Assembly: GCF_026626705.1 (NCBI RefSeq)
Contig: NZ_JAPNKC010000001.1
Coordinates: 3,038,001-3,102,000 of the forward strand
DNA: 64,000 nucleotides
DNA from: Pyxidicoccus sp. MSG2
GTDB taxonomy: Bacteria; Myxococcota; Myxococcia; Myxococcales; Myxococcaceae
Direction of reading: 5' to 3'
This document shows positions 6,910 to 14,369 of this stretch, in pieces. The translations under genes and the position numbers were made by a program. Under the pieces are notes generated by a model. It did not search any database. It was not told where the DNA came from and saw only the letters and a program-made list of their open reading frames with translations. Position 1 is the stretch's first letter, and the number at the start of each line of letters is the position of its first letter.

Positions 6910-9900
6910 TTAGAACGTGTACCGGATACCGAAGCGCACCTGACGGGGCGGCTGGTAGCGGGTGGGGTTCTTGAAGTTCTTGTTCACGTCGCCGTCCACG
7001 GTGCCGAACTGCGACTCGTCGACGTCGTCCGTGGCCGGGTCGTCCTCACGCTCGCCACCCTCCTGCCAGCCCACCACGCCCACCGGGTTCGCGATGTCGC
7101 CCGGCTTGCCGTTGGGAATCGGCTTCGCGAAGAGGGTGGTGTAGGTCTGGTCCACGAGGTCAACGCCCTGGAAGTTGAAGAGGTTGAACACGTCCAGGGT
7201 GAAGGAGACGACGCTGTCCTTGCTGACGCGGTAGTTCACACCAATGTTGGAGTCGATGGTGTTGATCCACGGCGTACGGCCACCGGCGCCACGGGGAAGG
7301 ATGAAGGACTCATCCGTACCGTAAGCGGCATGCGCGCCGAAGTAGTTGATCGGCGTACCCGAGTTACCGCGGTACGACACGCCGATGCTCGCGGACAGCG
7401 CGCTCGTGACGTTGAACTCCTTCGCGCCGAACACCTTGATGGCGTGCGTACGGTCGAAGGGCAGCAGACCCGTGCGGTTCTCCAGGAGGCTGACGAGGTC
7501 GAAGTCCGAGAGGATGTTCGGATCGAGCTGGGCCGTCTCCGGGCGGAACAGACCGGGGTAGTTACCGTACAGACGCGACCAGGTGTAGCTACCCTGGGCG
7601 AGCCACCCGTCCGCGAACGTGCGGTTCAGGTAGAGGGTGACGGCGTCGTAGTTGCGCTCCGGCTTCGGGAACTCCTTGGCGAAGCCCGAGCCCGGGTTGC
7701 CGAGGAAGTACGTGTTGCCGTCGTCGCGGCTCATGTCCTCGATGACCGAGTTCATGTCGCGGTGCGTGTAGCTGGCGCCCACGCGGGTGTTGGCCAGGAC
7801 CTCGTACTCGCCGCCCACGACGACTTCGTCAGAGGACTGCGGCTCGATGTCCGGGTCGACCGGCGTGCTCTCCGTCTTGCCGCCCGTGTACAGGCGGTTC
7901 GGATTGCGGCTGGTCTCCGCGATGGGGACGACGTTGTCCGTGGACTGGCAGGCAGTGCCCTGGCTCTCACGGCTGGACGGGTCGCATCCCGCCGCGCCGC
8001 TGCCCGGCTCCGCCATCCGGCGGGTCGCGCCGATGCGGCGCTCGGGCGGGAAGCTGCGGTCGAGCAGGTTGAGCGGAACGGCCTCGTAGTAACGGGCGAA
8101 GTTCACGAAGAACTTGGCGCGGCCGTTGGCGAACGGGTCGAGGATGGCGCCCACGCGAGGCGACCACTGGTTGCCCAGGATGAGGGCGAGGTCGCCGTTG
8201 CCGCCGTACATGGCCTGCACGTCGTAGCGCACGCCGAGGTTCAGCGTGACGCGGTTCGCGATGGACCAGGAGTCCTGCACGAAGCCGCCCACCGTGGTGC
8301 CGGTGGACTTCGACTGCTGGGTCAGCTGGGTGATGGGCGTGTCAGGGCCCGTCTGGTAGCCGTAGCGACGGAAGTCGCTGAGTCGGCCAACAGCACCCTC
8401 CTGGTAGAACACGCCGCCGCCGTACGCCTTCGTCTGGTCGTACACCAGGAACTCGGTGTCCACGCCAGCCTTCAGCACGTGGGTGCCGATGGCGTTCAGC
8501 AGGTAGGTGGCCTTCGCGTTGATCTGGTAACGGTCCAGCTTCGCGTCGCTCATGAAGCCGGGGCCGCCCACCGCGTAGCCGGTGACCGGGCAGCGCGCCA
8601 GCGAGTGCGCACCGTCCGCGTCCGTGTAGGTGTACGGATCGCAGGCACCCTCCTGCCCCTCGGGCAGACCCTCGAACACCGTCAGCGAGCGAGCGCGGGT
8701 GTAGTTCATGCGGGAGTAGCCCGCCAGGCCCTCGCTGCTGCCCAGCTTGCTGCCGTCCGCGGGCAGGGTGGAGGCGGTCTGGTGGAACCAACCGAGGTTG
8801 GCGTCGACCAGGACCTTCTTGTCCATGAACGCACCGGCGTACTTCATGCCGAGCGACGTGGTGTTGTTGTTCGCCTCGGTCAGGCCGAAGTCGCCAGGAC
8901 GCGACGTCAGGGCGCCCGGCAGCAGGCCCGTGCGGGGATCCAGCGACAGCTTGCCCGTGCCACCCGTCGTGGACGGGGTGCCGTTCAGGGCGAAGGAGAC
9001 GTTGTGATCCTGGTTGATCAGGTACGTCAGCTTGCCCATGAACTGCACGGAGCGGGAGTCAGCGTAGTACTGACGCTCCGAGCCGGGGATGAGGTTGGCG
9101 ATCGTGAAGCCGTTCTCGTCCTTCGCGTAGTCGTTCTTCGCCGTGTCGATCTGCAGGGCGTTGAGCGCGCGCGTGTGCTGGTAGCGCGTGAACGACGGCG
9201 CGAAACCGGCGAAGAACCACAGCTTGTCCTTGAGGATGGGACCACCGAGGGTGGCGCCGAAGTCACCGAGGTTCTGCAGCTCGTTGAGCCCGGTGATGAC
9301 CGTGCCTTCCTCGCGGACCAGCTTGCGGTCACCCTCGAGGGTGCCCGGGGTCCAGTTGGCGAACACGGAGCCGTGGAACTCGTTCGAGCCCGAGCGGGTC
9401 ACCGCGTTGATCACACCGCCCGTGGAGCGACCGAACTCCGGCATGTAACCGCCGGTGATGATGTTCACGTCCTGCACGAACTCGATGGACAGCGGGCTGG
9501 CGTTCACGCCGTAGGCCGGGTCGTTGGTGGACAGACCGTCCACCACGTAGCCGTTCTCAGGCGAGGTCGCGCCGTTGATGGACACGCCGTAGTTGTCCGT
9601 CTGGGCGCCAGGCGCCAGCTCGGCCAGGGACTCGAAGGAGCGAGCAGCGCCGCCCTTGCCACCCGGACGGGCCACCGCGATGCGCTTGATGAACTCCTGA
9701 TCCACGTTGACGCCCGTGGTCGTGGAGCCCACGTCGATCGTCGGCGGGGTACCGGTGATCTCCACCACCTCACCGAGCGACTCGGGGAGCAGCTCCACGT
9801 TCACGCGGATGGTGCGGTTGAGGCGCAACTGGACATCGGCCCGGGCGTAGGGCCGGAACTGCTCCTTCTCGAACCGCAGGGTGTACACACCCGGCGGAAG

Positions 9901-10122
9901 CTGGGGAATACGGTAGTTGCCCTGTGCGTCGGAAACCACGGTCTGCTCACCCTGAAGGTTGGGCGAGGTCGCGGTGACAACGACGTCAGGAACAGGCTGC
10001 CGGCTCTGAGCGTCGATGATCGTTCCGATCATCGTGCTCGACTGCGCGAAAGCCGCCGATCCGTAAAGCAGACCTGCGGCCAGGACAACTCCGGTTTCCC
10101 GGAGCACTCGGTTCAAGTGCAT
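6910..10122 (-). CDS. TonB-dependent receptor, Oar-like, with N-terminal carboxypeptidase-regulatory-like domain
   Basis: A 1070-residue outer-membrane protein. Order of parts: signal peptide (about 1-26, ending SAAFA), a carboxypeptidase regulatory-like beta-sandwich (about 30-115, with GNYRIPQLPPGVYTL), a plug domain (about 120-270, with NGATSPENGYVVDGL and GGVINAVTRSGSNEFHG), then a large beta-barrel ending in the aromatic terminus GIRYTF needed for barrel assembly. This layout matches the Oar family known from Myxococcus xanthus. It imports or exports large substrates using energy from TonB. The start is ATG at 10122, with GGAGGGG upstream. A promoter is visible at 10166-10193. The tonB-exb genes start on the other strand 228 bp away, so the pairing is probably functional. 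The substrate is unknown; no iron-box-like site was seen. Confidence 0.92.
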   Translation of the reverse strand: MHLNRVLRETGVVLAAGLLYGSAAFAQSSTMIGTIIDAQSRQPVPDVVVTATSPNLQGEQTVVSDAQGNYRIPQLPPGVYTLRFEKEQFRPYARADVQLRLNRTIRVNVELLPESLGEVVEITGTPPTIDVGSTTTGVNVDQEFIKRIAVARPGGKGGAARSFESLAELAPGAQTDNYGVSINGATSPENGYVVDGLSTNDPAYGVNASPLSIEFVQDVNIITGGYMPEFGRSTGGVINAVTRSGSNEFHGSVFANWTPGTLEGDRKLVREEGTVITGLNELQNLGDFGATLGGPILKDKLWFFAGFAPSFTRYQHTRALNALQIDTAKNDYAKDENGFTIANLIPGSERQYYADSRSVQFMGKLTYLINQDHNVSFALNGTPSTTGGTGKLSLDPRTGLLPGALTSRPGDFGLTEANNNTTSLGMKYAGAFMDKKVLVDANLGWFHQTASTLPADGSKLGSSEGLAGYSRMNYTRARSLTVFEGLPEGQEGACDPYTYTDADGAHSLARCPVTGYAVGGPGFMSDAKLDRYQINAKATYLLNAIGTHVLKAGVDTEFLVYDQTKAYGGGVFYQEGAVGRLSDFRRYGYQTGPDTPITQLTQQSKSTGTTVGGFVQDSWSIANRVTLNLGVRYDVQAMYGGNGDLALILGNQWSPRVGAILDPFANGRAKFFVNFARYYEAVPLNLLDRSFPPERRIGATRRMAEPGSGAAGCDPSSRESQGTACQSTDNVVPIAETSRNPNRLYTGGKTESTPVDPDIEPQSSDEVVVGGEYEVLANTRVGASYTHRDMNSVIEDMSRDDGNTYFLGNPGSGFAKEFPKPERNYDAVTLYLNRTFADGWLAQGSYTWSRLYGNYPGLFRPETAQLDPNILSDFDLVSLLENRTGLLPFDRTHAIKVFGAKEFNVTSALSASIGVSYRGNSGTPINYFGAHAAYGTDESFILPRGAGGRTPWINTIDSNIGVNYRVSKDSVVSFTLDVFNLFNFQGVDLVDQTYTTLFAKPIPNGKPGDIANPVGVVGWQEGGEREDDPATDDVDESQFGTVDGDVNKNFKNPTRYQPPRQVRFGIRYTF

Positions 10123-10165
10123 ACCATACCCCTCCAAGGTGGGCTGCAACCGAAAATGACTCGGG

Positions 10166-10193
10166 AAAATATCCGAGGTCGGGCAGTTGTCAA
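10166..10193 (-). promoter_or_regulatory. Sigma-70-type promoter of the receptor operon
   Basis: On the minus strand TTGACA (perfect -35, 10188-10193) is separated by 16 bases from TATTTT (-10, 10166-10171). It lies 44 bp upstream of the receptor start codon, in a locally AT-rich patch. Spacing and match make it a good candidate. Confidence 0.6.
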
Positions 10194-10262
10194 TAGACCG
10201 TTGCTTTTTGGTGACCAGTGGGGCAATTGCGCGATCAGGTCGGAAGCCTTTGACACGCTTGC

Positions 10263-10290
10263 TTGAACCCGGAACCGGTTTCTGTATGGT
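10263..10290 (+). promoter_or_regulatory. Candidate promoter of the tonB-exb operon
   Basis: TTGAAC (10263-10268), 16 bases, then TATGGT (10285-10290), about 60 bp before the tonB start codon. Each hexamer matches the consensus at four of six positions. The spacer contains CCGGAACCGG, a possible operator-like symmetric element. Confidence 0.45.
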
Positions 10291-10349
10291 GACGCGCCCT
10301 TTCACCCGGCAGGGCGTGTCGGTGTCCACTGGTTAGAGGAGTCTAGTTC

Positions 10350-11093
10350 ATGTTCGATTCAGTCCTTGACCGTGGTCAGGGGCCCAAGCCCAAGTTCGGC
10401 GTTGGGGCCACCATCTCGGTCATCCTCCATGTGGGGCTCTTCGGCCTCGCGCTCTGGCTGTCGACGCGGCCGCCTCCCGTCGAAGAGAAGGAGATCGAGG
10501 TCACGCTGAAGGCCACCATGGCCCCGCCGCCTCCGCCTCCCCCGCCGCCTCCTCCGGCCGCGTCCTCCAAGCCGAAGACGCAGCAGAAGAAGCCGAAGAA
10601 GCCGGACCAGATCGTCCAGCCGAAGGAGGTCCCGAAGGAGGTTCCCCCGGAGGTCGAGCCGACCGAGGAGCCTCAGGAGGAGGCCACCGAGGAGGAGGTC
10701 GAGGGCGGGGTTGAAGGAGGCGTCGCCGGTGGTGTGGTGGGCGGCGTGGTGGGTGGTGTGATTGGTGGTGTGGTGGGCGGTCAGCTGGGCGGCACGGGCA
10801 CGGACGTGCTGCCGTTCGGCGCGGGCATGACGCGTCCGGAGAAGATTTCCGGTCCGCAGCCAGAGTATACGCGCGAGGCGCTGGAGGCCCGCGTGGCGGG
10901 AACCATGATCGTCAAGTGCGTGGTCACCGTGGAAGGTCGGGTGGAGCGCTGCCGGATCATCAAGCCCCTGCCCCACATGGACAAGGCCGTCATGGACGCC
11001 CTGACGTCGTCACGTTACAAGCCGGTCACCTTCCAGGGTCGCCCGGTCCAGGTGGACTACACCTTCACGCTGAACTTCAAGCTGCCGCGCTGA
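10350..11093 (+). CDS. tonB: Energy transducer TonB
   Basis: A 247-residue inner-membrane protein that spans the periplasm and passes proton-motive-force energy to outer-membrane receptors. One N-terminal membrane anchor is visible (about residues 18-39). It is followed by a run of eleven prolines (about 60-70), a Lys/Pro segment, a Glu-rich segment, and then an unusual glycine-valine repeat in which GGV units recur about nine times (about 120-150). The TonB C-terminal domain follows (about 165-247) with PEYTREALEARVAGTMIVKC and the closing YTFTLNFKLP. The start has GAGGAG upstream. It is divergent from the receptor and heads an operon with exbB and two exbD genes. The GGV-rich linker is odd: TonB linkers are normally Pro-Lys/Pro-Glu. 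Confidence 0.92.
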   Translation: MFDSVLDRGQGPKPKFGVGATISVILHVGLFGLALWLSTRPPPVEEKEIEVTLKATMAPPPPPPPPPPPAASSKPKTQQKKPKKPDQIVQPKEVPKEVPPEVEPTEEPQEEATEEEVEGGVEGGVAGGVVGGVVGGVIGGVVGGQLGGTGTDVLPFGAGMTRPEKISGPQPEYTREALEARVAGTMIVKCVVTVEGRVERCRIIKPLPHMDKAVMDALTSSRYKPVTFQGRPVQVDYTFTLNFKLPR

Positions 11094-11161
11094 TCCAGGC
11101 ACGCCGAACCGAAGCACCGCAGACTACCCCGCGCTCGTGAGGAGGAGCGCTCAAACCCACC

Positions 11162-11845
11162 ATGCAATTCACTCTCGCAGATATCTGGGCGCACACGGGC
11201 CTCTTTGCTCGTTGCATCATCTTTACCCTGGCCATCATGTCGGTGGCGTCGCTGGTCGTGATGGCGGAGCGGATGCTCGTCTTCCGCAAGACCCGCGCCG
11301 ACAGCCGCAACTTCGCCGCGAAGATGGGGGCCATCCTGGCCAAGGGCGACCTGAGCACGGCCGCCAACACCAACCTGGGCAAGGACGTGGGCCACCTCGG
11401 CCGCGTGATCAACTCCGGCCTGACGGCGTACCGCATCAGCCCCAACAACAAGGACGTGGCGGTGGAGTCGGTGGCGCGCGCGCTCGAGCGCCAGGCTCAG
11501 CGTGAGGTGCAGAGCATGAAGCGCGGCCTCGGCCTGCTGGCGACGGTCGGCTCCACGGCGCCGTTCGTGGGTCTGCTCGGCACGACGATGGGTATCGTCA
11601 ACGCGTTCCAGCTGATGGCGGCCGCCGGCTCCGGTGGTCTGGGCACCATCTCCGCCGGTATCGCCGAGGCGCTCATCACCACGGCGTTCGGCCTGCTGGT
11701 GGCCATCCCCGCGGTGATGGCCTACAACTTCCTGCAGGGCTGGGTGGACGCTCGCTCGGTGGACATCTCCGAGTCGTCCAACGAGTTCCTGGACGTCGTG
11801 GCCCGTCACCTGGGCGGCGGCGCGCACTCCTCGCACGCGGCCTGA
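11162..11845 (+). CDS. exbB: ExbB/TolQ/MotA-family proton channel protein
   Basis: A 227-residue inner-membrane protein with three membrane segments (about 13-35, 125-150 and 165-190). The conserved central region is clear: VARALERQAQREVQSMKRGL leads into LLATVGSTAPFVGLLGTTMGIVNAF, the ExbB signature, followed by GTISAGIAEALITTAFGLLVAIPAV. With ExbD it forms the proton-driven motor for TonB. It lies 68 bp after tonB; the gap contains a small stem-loop (GCGCTC at 11131-11136, GAGCGC at 11145-11150) with the purine-rich GAGGAG in the loop, which is rather far from the ATG (about 16 bases). In principle it could serve a Tol- or gliding-type motor, but position beside tonB argues for ExbB. Confidence 0.92.
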   Translation: MQFTLADIWAHTGLFARCIIFTLAIMSVASLVVMAERMLVFRKTRADSRNFAAKMGAILAKGDLSTAANTNLGKDVGHLGRVINSGLTAYRISPNNKDVAVESVARALERQAQREVQSMKRGLGLLATVGSTAPFVGLLGTTMGIVNAFQLMAAAGSGGLGTISAGIAEALITTAFGLLVAIPAVMAYNFLQGWVDARSVDISESSNEFLDVVARHLGGGAHSSHAA

Positions 11846-11900
11846 GCATCCACCGGCGAGCCCCGGGGACGACCCGAGGCCCGCCCTTCAACTGAGCGGG

Positions 11901-11928
11901 GCTCCAATTCCCAATAGGGCGTTGGAGC
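11901..11928 (+). promoter_or_regulatory. Intercistronic stem-loop between exbB and exbD
   Basis: GCTCCAA (11901-11907) pairs with TTGGAGC (11922-11928), and inside it CCC pairs with GGG around an AATA loop. It lies in the 133-bp space between exbB and the first exbD, the largest gap in the operon. It could be an mRNA processing or stability element that sets the different ExbB:ExbD levels; this is inference. Confidence 0.45.
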
Positions 11929-11978
11929 ACACCCGGTGGTGAGGGCGGGCGCCTCCATCCAGGAAGCAAGGTACACGC

Positions 11979-12392
11979 ATGGGAATGTCAGCAGGCCCCA
12001 AGGGGGGCATCAAGAGCGACATCAACGTCACGCCCCTGGTGGACGTGGTGCTGGTTCTCCTCATCATCTTCATGGTCGTCACCCCCATGCTCCAGCGCGG
12101 CAAGTCCGTGGAGCTGCCGAAGGCCACCGAAATCGAGAAGGAGGGGGGCAAAGACGCAGACCCCATCGTCCTCTCCATCACCCCGGACAAGAAGGTGTTC
12201 GTGGAGAATGATCAGGTGGACGACCAGGCACTCCAGGCCAAGCTGTCGGAGGAGCTGGCGAAGGACCCGGGCAAGAAGATCCTGCTCAAGGGTGACAACA
12301 CGCTGAACGTCGGAGACGTGCGCAAGGTGCTGGACGTGGCCCGCAAGTCCAAGGCGAAGCAGATCGCGCTCGGCGTAGAGGAGAAGAAGTAA
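11979..12392 (+). CDS. exbD: ExbD-family biopolymer transport protein (first copy)
   Basis: A 137-residue protein with a short cytoplasmic N-terminus, one membrane helix (about 23-44) and a periplasmic domain. The hallmark DINVTPLVDVVLVLLIIFM is present, with the proton-carrying Asp at residue 22. It joins ExbB to form the ion-driven rotor/stator unit that energises TonB. The N-terminus is short (MGMSAGPKGG), and a second in-frame ATG two codons later is an alternative start. Its stop overlaps the start of the second exbD by one base (TAATG), so the two are translationally coupled. Confidence 0.92.
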   Translation: MGMSAGPKGGIKSDINVTPLVDVVLVLLIIFMVVTPMLQRGKSVELPKATEIEKEGGKDADPIVLSITPDKKVFVENDQVDDQALQAKLSEELAKDPGKKILLKGDNTLNVGDVRKVLDVARKSKAKQIALGVEEKK

Positions 12393-12898
12393 TGGCCGGA
12401 CGCAAGCAACGGCAGTGGGTGAAGCCCGCCTCCCAGCCGAACTCGGAGATCAACGTCACGCCGCTGGTCGACGTGGTGCTCGTGCTCCTCATCATCTTCA
12501 TGGTGGTGACGCCGCTCCTGGAGAAGGACATCCTGGTGCGCGTGCCCGACACGGAGGTGGAGGAGGAGCCGCAGCCTCCGGATCCGAACGACCAGCAGCT
12601 GGTCGTGCAGCTGGACAAGGATGGCGGCTACTCCATCAACACGGAGAAGATCCAGCCGGCGGACTACATCAACCGCCTCAAGCGCATGCTGGCGGCCAAG
12701 AAGCCGGATGAGAAGATCGTCTTCTTCATGGCGGATGACGCCACCAACTACGGACGCCTCATCGTGGCGTTGGATGGCGCGAAGGCCGCCGGAGCGAAGG
12801 TGCTCGGCATGGCCACCGAGCTGCCGCAGAACGCGGTCATCCAGGGCACCGAGGTCGACACCGGCACGGCACCGCCCGCCCCCGCGCCCGCTCCCTGA
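12392..12898 (+). CDS. exbD: ExbD-family biopolymer transport protein (second copy)
   Basis: A 168-residue ExbD paralogue with the same core (EINVTPLVDVVLVLLIIFM, proton-carrying Asp at residue 27). It differs from the first copy: a longer positively charged N-terminus (MAGRKQRQWVK), a Glu/Pro-rich segment just after the membrane helix, and an Ala/Pro tail (APPAPAPAP). Two unequal ExbD proteins made in tandem suggest a hetero-oligomeric ExbD in the motor, as seen in several delta-proteobacterial and Bacteroidetes clusters. Its start overlaps the stop of the first copy, and it ends the operon. Confidence 0.92.
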   Translation: MAGRKQRQWVKPASQPNSEINVTPLVDVVLVLLIIFMVVTPLLEKDILVRVPDTEVEEEPQPPDPNDQQLVVQLDKDGGYSINTEKIQPADYINRLKRMLAAKKPDEKIVFFMADDATNYGRLIVALDGAKAAGAKVLGMATELPQNAVIQGTEVDTGTAPPAPAPAP

Positions 12899-12948
12899 GA
12901 GCCTCCTCCCCGCAGCCTACGCTCCGGGTTGGGGTCGCGGTTCACTTC

Positions 12949-12996
12949 GAGAAGCTCGTCGGCTAGAGTCCACGACTCATGGCCGACGAGCTTCTC
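12949..12996 (+). repeat. 15-bp perfect inverted repeat bracketing a start codon
   Basis: GAGAAGCTCGTCGGC (12949-12963) and its exact reverse complement GCCGACGAGCTTCTC (12982-12996) are separated by 18 bases. The start codon of the DUF2378 gene (12979-12981) is at the 3' end of the loop, and the right arm is coding sequence. In the mRNA this would form a strong hairpin over the initiation region. Confidence 0.85.
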
Positions 12997-13602
12997 ATCT
13001 TTGAGCAGACCATCGAAGCTCTCTTCCTGCGCGCGCTGAGCGGGCGGCTGACGCCCGAGTGCAAGGCGCGGCTTCGCCAGGCCGGCCTGGACGTGGAGCA
13101 GAAGCTCCGGCCGGCCTACCCCTTCGACTCCTGGATGAACTTCCTGCGCATCACCGCGGAGGAGCTCTTCCCCGGTGAGCCTCTGGAGCAGGGCACCTGG
13201 AAGCTGGGCGAGGCCTATATCGAAGGCTTCCGCGAGACGATGCTGGGGCGCGCCGTGCTGTCACTGCTGCGCGTGCTGGGCCCCCGGCGGGCGCTGATGC
13301 GCGCCACGCAGAACTTCCGCGCCGGCAACAACTACACGGAGTCCAAGCTGAAGGAGCTGGGCCCCGCGCAGTTCGAGCTGTGGATGAACGAGGTGGGCCC
13401 CTACCCCTCCTTCACCGCGGGCATCATCCACGCGGGGTTGCGGGTGGCCGGCGCGCAGGTCATCGTCATCGAGACGTCCGGCTACGACGGCCACGCCTGC
13501 ACCTACCGCATCAACTGGAGCGAGGCCTCGGTCTCCTCGGGCGTGGCGGGCAGCGGGGACTCCAAGGCGGCCAAGAGGTCCGGGTCCATCATCTCCCTGT
13601 AG
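12979..13602 (+). CDS. DUF2378 family protein (myxobacterial paralogous family)
   Basis: A 207-residue soluble protein. The sequence fits DUF2378/TIGR02265, a family expanded in Myxococcus and close relatives: an N-terminal EQTIEALFLRAL segment, a central LGEAYIEGFRETMLGRAVLSLLRVLGPRRALMR block, and an alpha/beta C-terminal half with an FTAGII motif and the GYDGHACTYRI motif. The function is unknown. The start codon is placed at 12979 because the family N-terminus begins there, but no clear ribosome site precedes it and the codon sits in the loop of a 15-bp inverted repeat. The last 33 codons overlap the convergent membrane-protein gene by 100 bp. The gene stands alone, 80 bp after the tonB-exb operon, and may share its transcript. 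Confidence 0.8.
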   Translation: MADELLIFEQTIEALFLRALSGRLTPECKARLRQAGLDVEQKLRPAYPFDSWMNFLRITAEELFPGEPLEQGTWKLGEAYIEGFRETMLGRAVLSLLRVLGPRRALMRATQNFRAGNNYTESKLKELGPAQFELWMNEVGPYPSFTAGIIHAGLRVAGAQVIVIETSGYDGHACTYRINWSEASVSSGVAGSGDSKAAKRSGSIISL

Positions 13603-14162
13603 ATGAACTCGGCGATGAGGCCCGTCACCATCCAGATGGGCAGGATGTAGAGCGACGTCATCGCCCCCATGATGGCGCCCGCGTCCCCGTAGTACCAGAT
13701 GCGGTAGCCGGTGAGCCGCTCCAGCACCAGGCCGGTGACGCCCTCGAAGAGCAGGATGACGATGCCGTAGATGGAGGCGCGCAGGCCGGTGTGCTGGTAC
13801 AGCATCCACCGGTAGAGCGGCTCGATGAAGCAGAAGCACGCCACGCCGTAGATGAGGAACATCCACAGCGAGCACTGGCCGTACGCGGTGACGATGGGGG
13901 TGTCCCAGATGGCGTTGAGCCCGAGCCTGTCATCCACGCGCCACTGGAACCGGAAGAGCGCCTCCAGCACGGGCACGTGCCGGGCAATGCGCACCAGGTT
14001 GTAGAAGAAGATTTCGGAGCTGAGGCCAATCATCCCGTAGAGACAGAAGCGGAACACCCCGAAGGCCAGCTTCATGCGCTGGCCGCGCTTCATGTCCGCT
14101 CGGCGGATGCGAACCGGACGGCGTTGACGAGTCTCGGTATCCACTGTGGCCTCTGCCCCCAT
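13503..14162 (-). CDS. Multi-pass membrane protein, possibly PF06541 (CmpB)-like
   Basis: A 219-residue protein with a basic N-terminus (about 1-35, several Arg pairs) and about five or six hydrophobic segments. Conserved-looking elements are a cysteine/tryptophan-rich YGQCSLWMFLIYGVACF, then IEPLYRW, then FEGVTGLVLERLTGYRIWYY. The last part resembles the LTG-LLEK...WWDYS motif of the putative ABC-transporter type IV family PF06541, but I am not certain. The ATG at 14162 has GGGGAA upstream. It is divergent from the comM gene (207 bp), and its 3' end overlaps the DUF2378 gene by 100 bp in antisense. Confidence 0.7.
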   Translation of the reverse strand: MGAEATVDTETRQRRPVRIRRADMKRGQRMKLAFGVFRFCLYGMIGLSSEIFFYNLVRIARHVPVLEALFRFQWRVDDRLGLNAIWDTPIVTAYGQCSLWMFLIYGVACFCFIEPLYRWMLYQHTGLRASIYGIVILLFEGVTGLVLERLTGYRIWYYGDAGAIMGAMTSLYILPIWMVTGLIAEFIYREMMDPDLLAALESPLPATPEETEASLQLMR

Positions 14163-14369
14163 TGCGTTCCCCACGTGCGGGGAAGGTACCGGACTCACCC
14201 GTTCCTGACCAGACCCCGGTTCATAAATCCGGTGCTCCTGGAATTGGCGTTCCGGGTGCCGGGATGGGCATCCACCGCGGTGGATTGGAGGGTGGGGCCC
14301 TCCGCCTCGGGTAGGTGGCGGTATGGGCATTGCTGAGAGGGAGGCGGCGGCTTCGGGGAAGGACGGGAC

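Noticed and set aside
6223..10266. A 1347-codon open frame on the strand opposite the TonB-dependent receptor
   Set aside because: It is a high-GC shadow of the receptor gene; it has no sensible domains, is Arg/His/Val-rich, and the receptor has a full set of family features.
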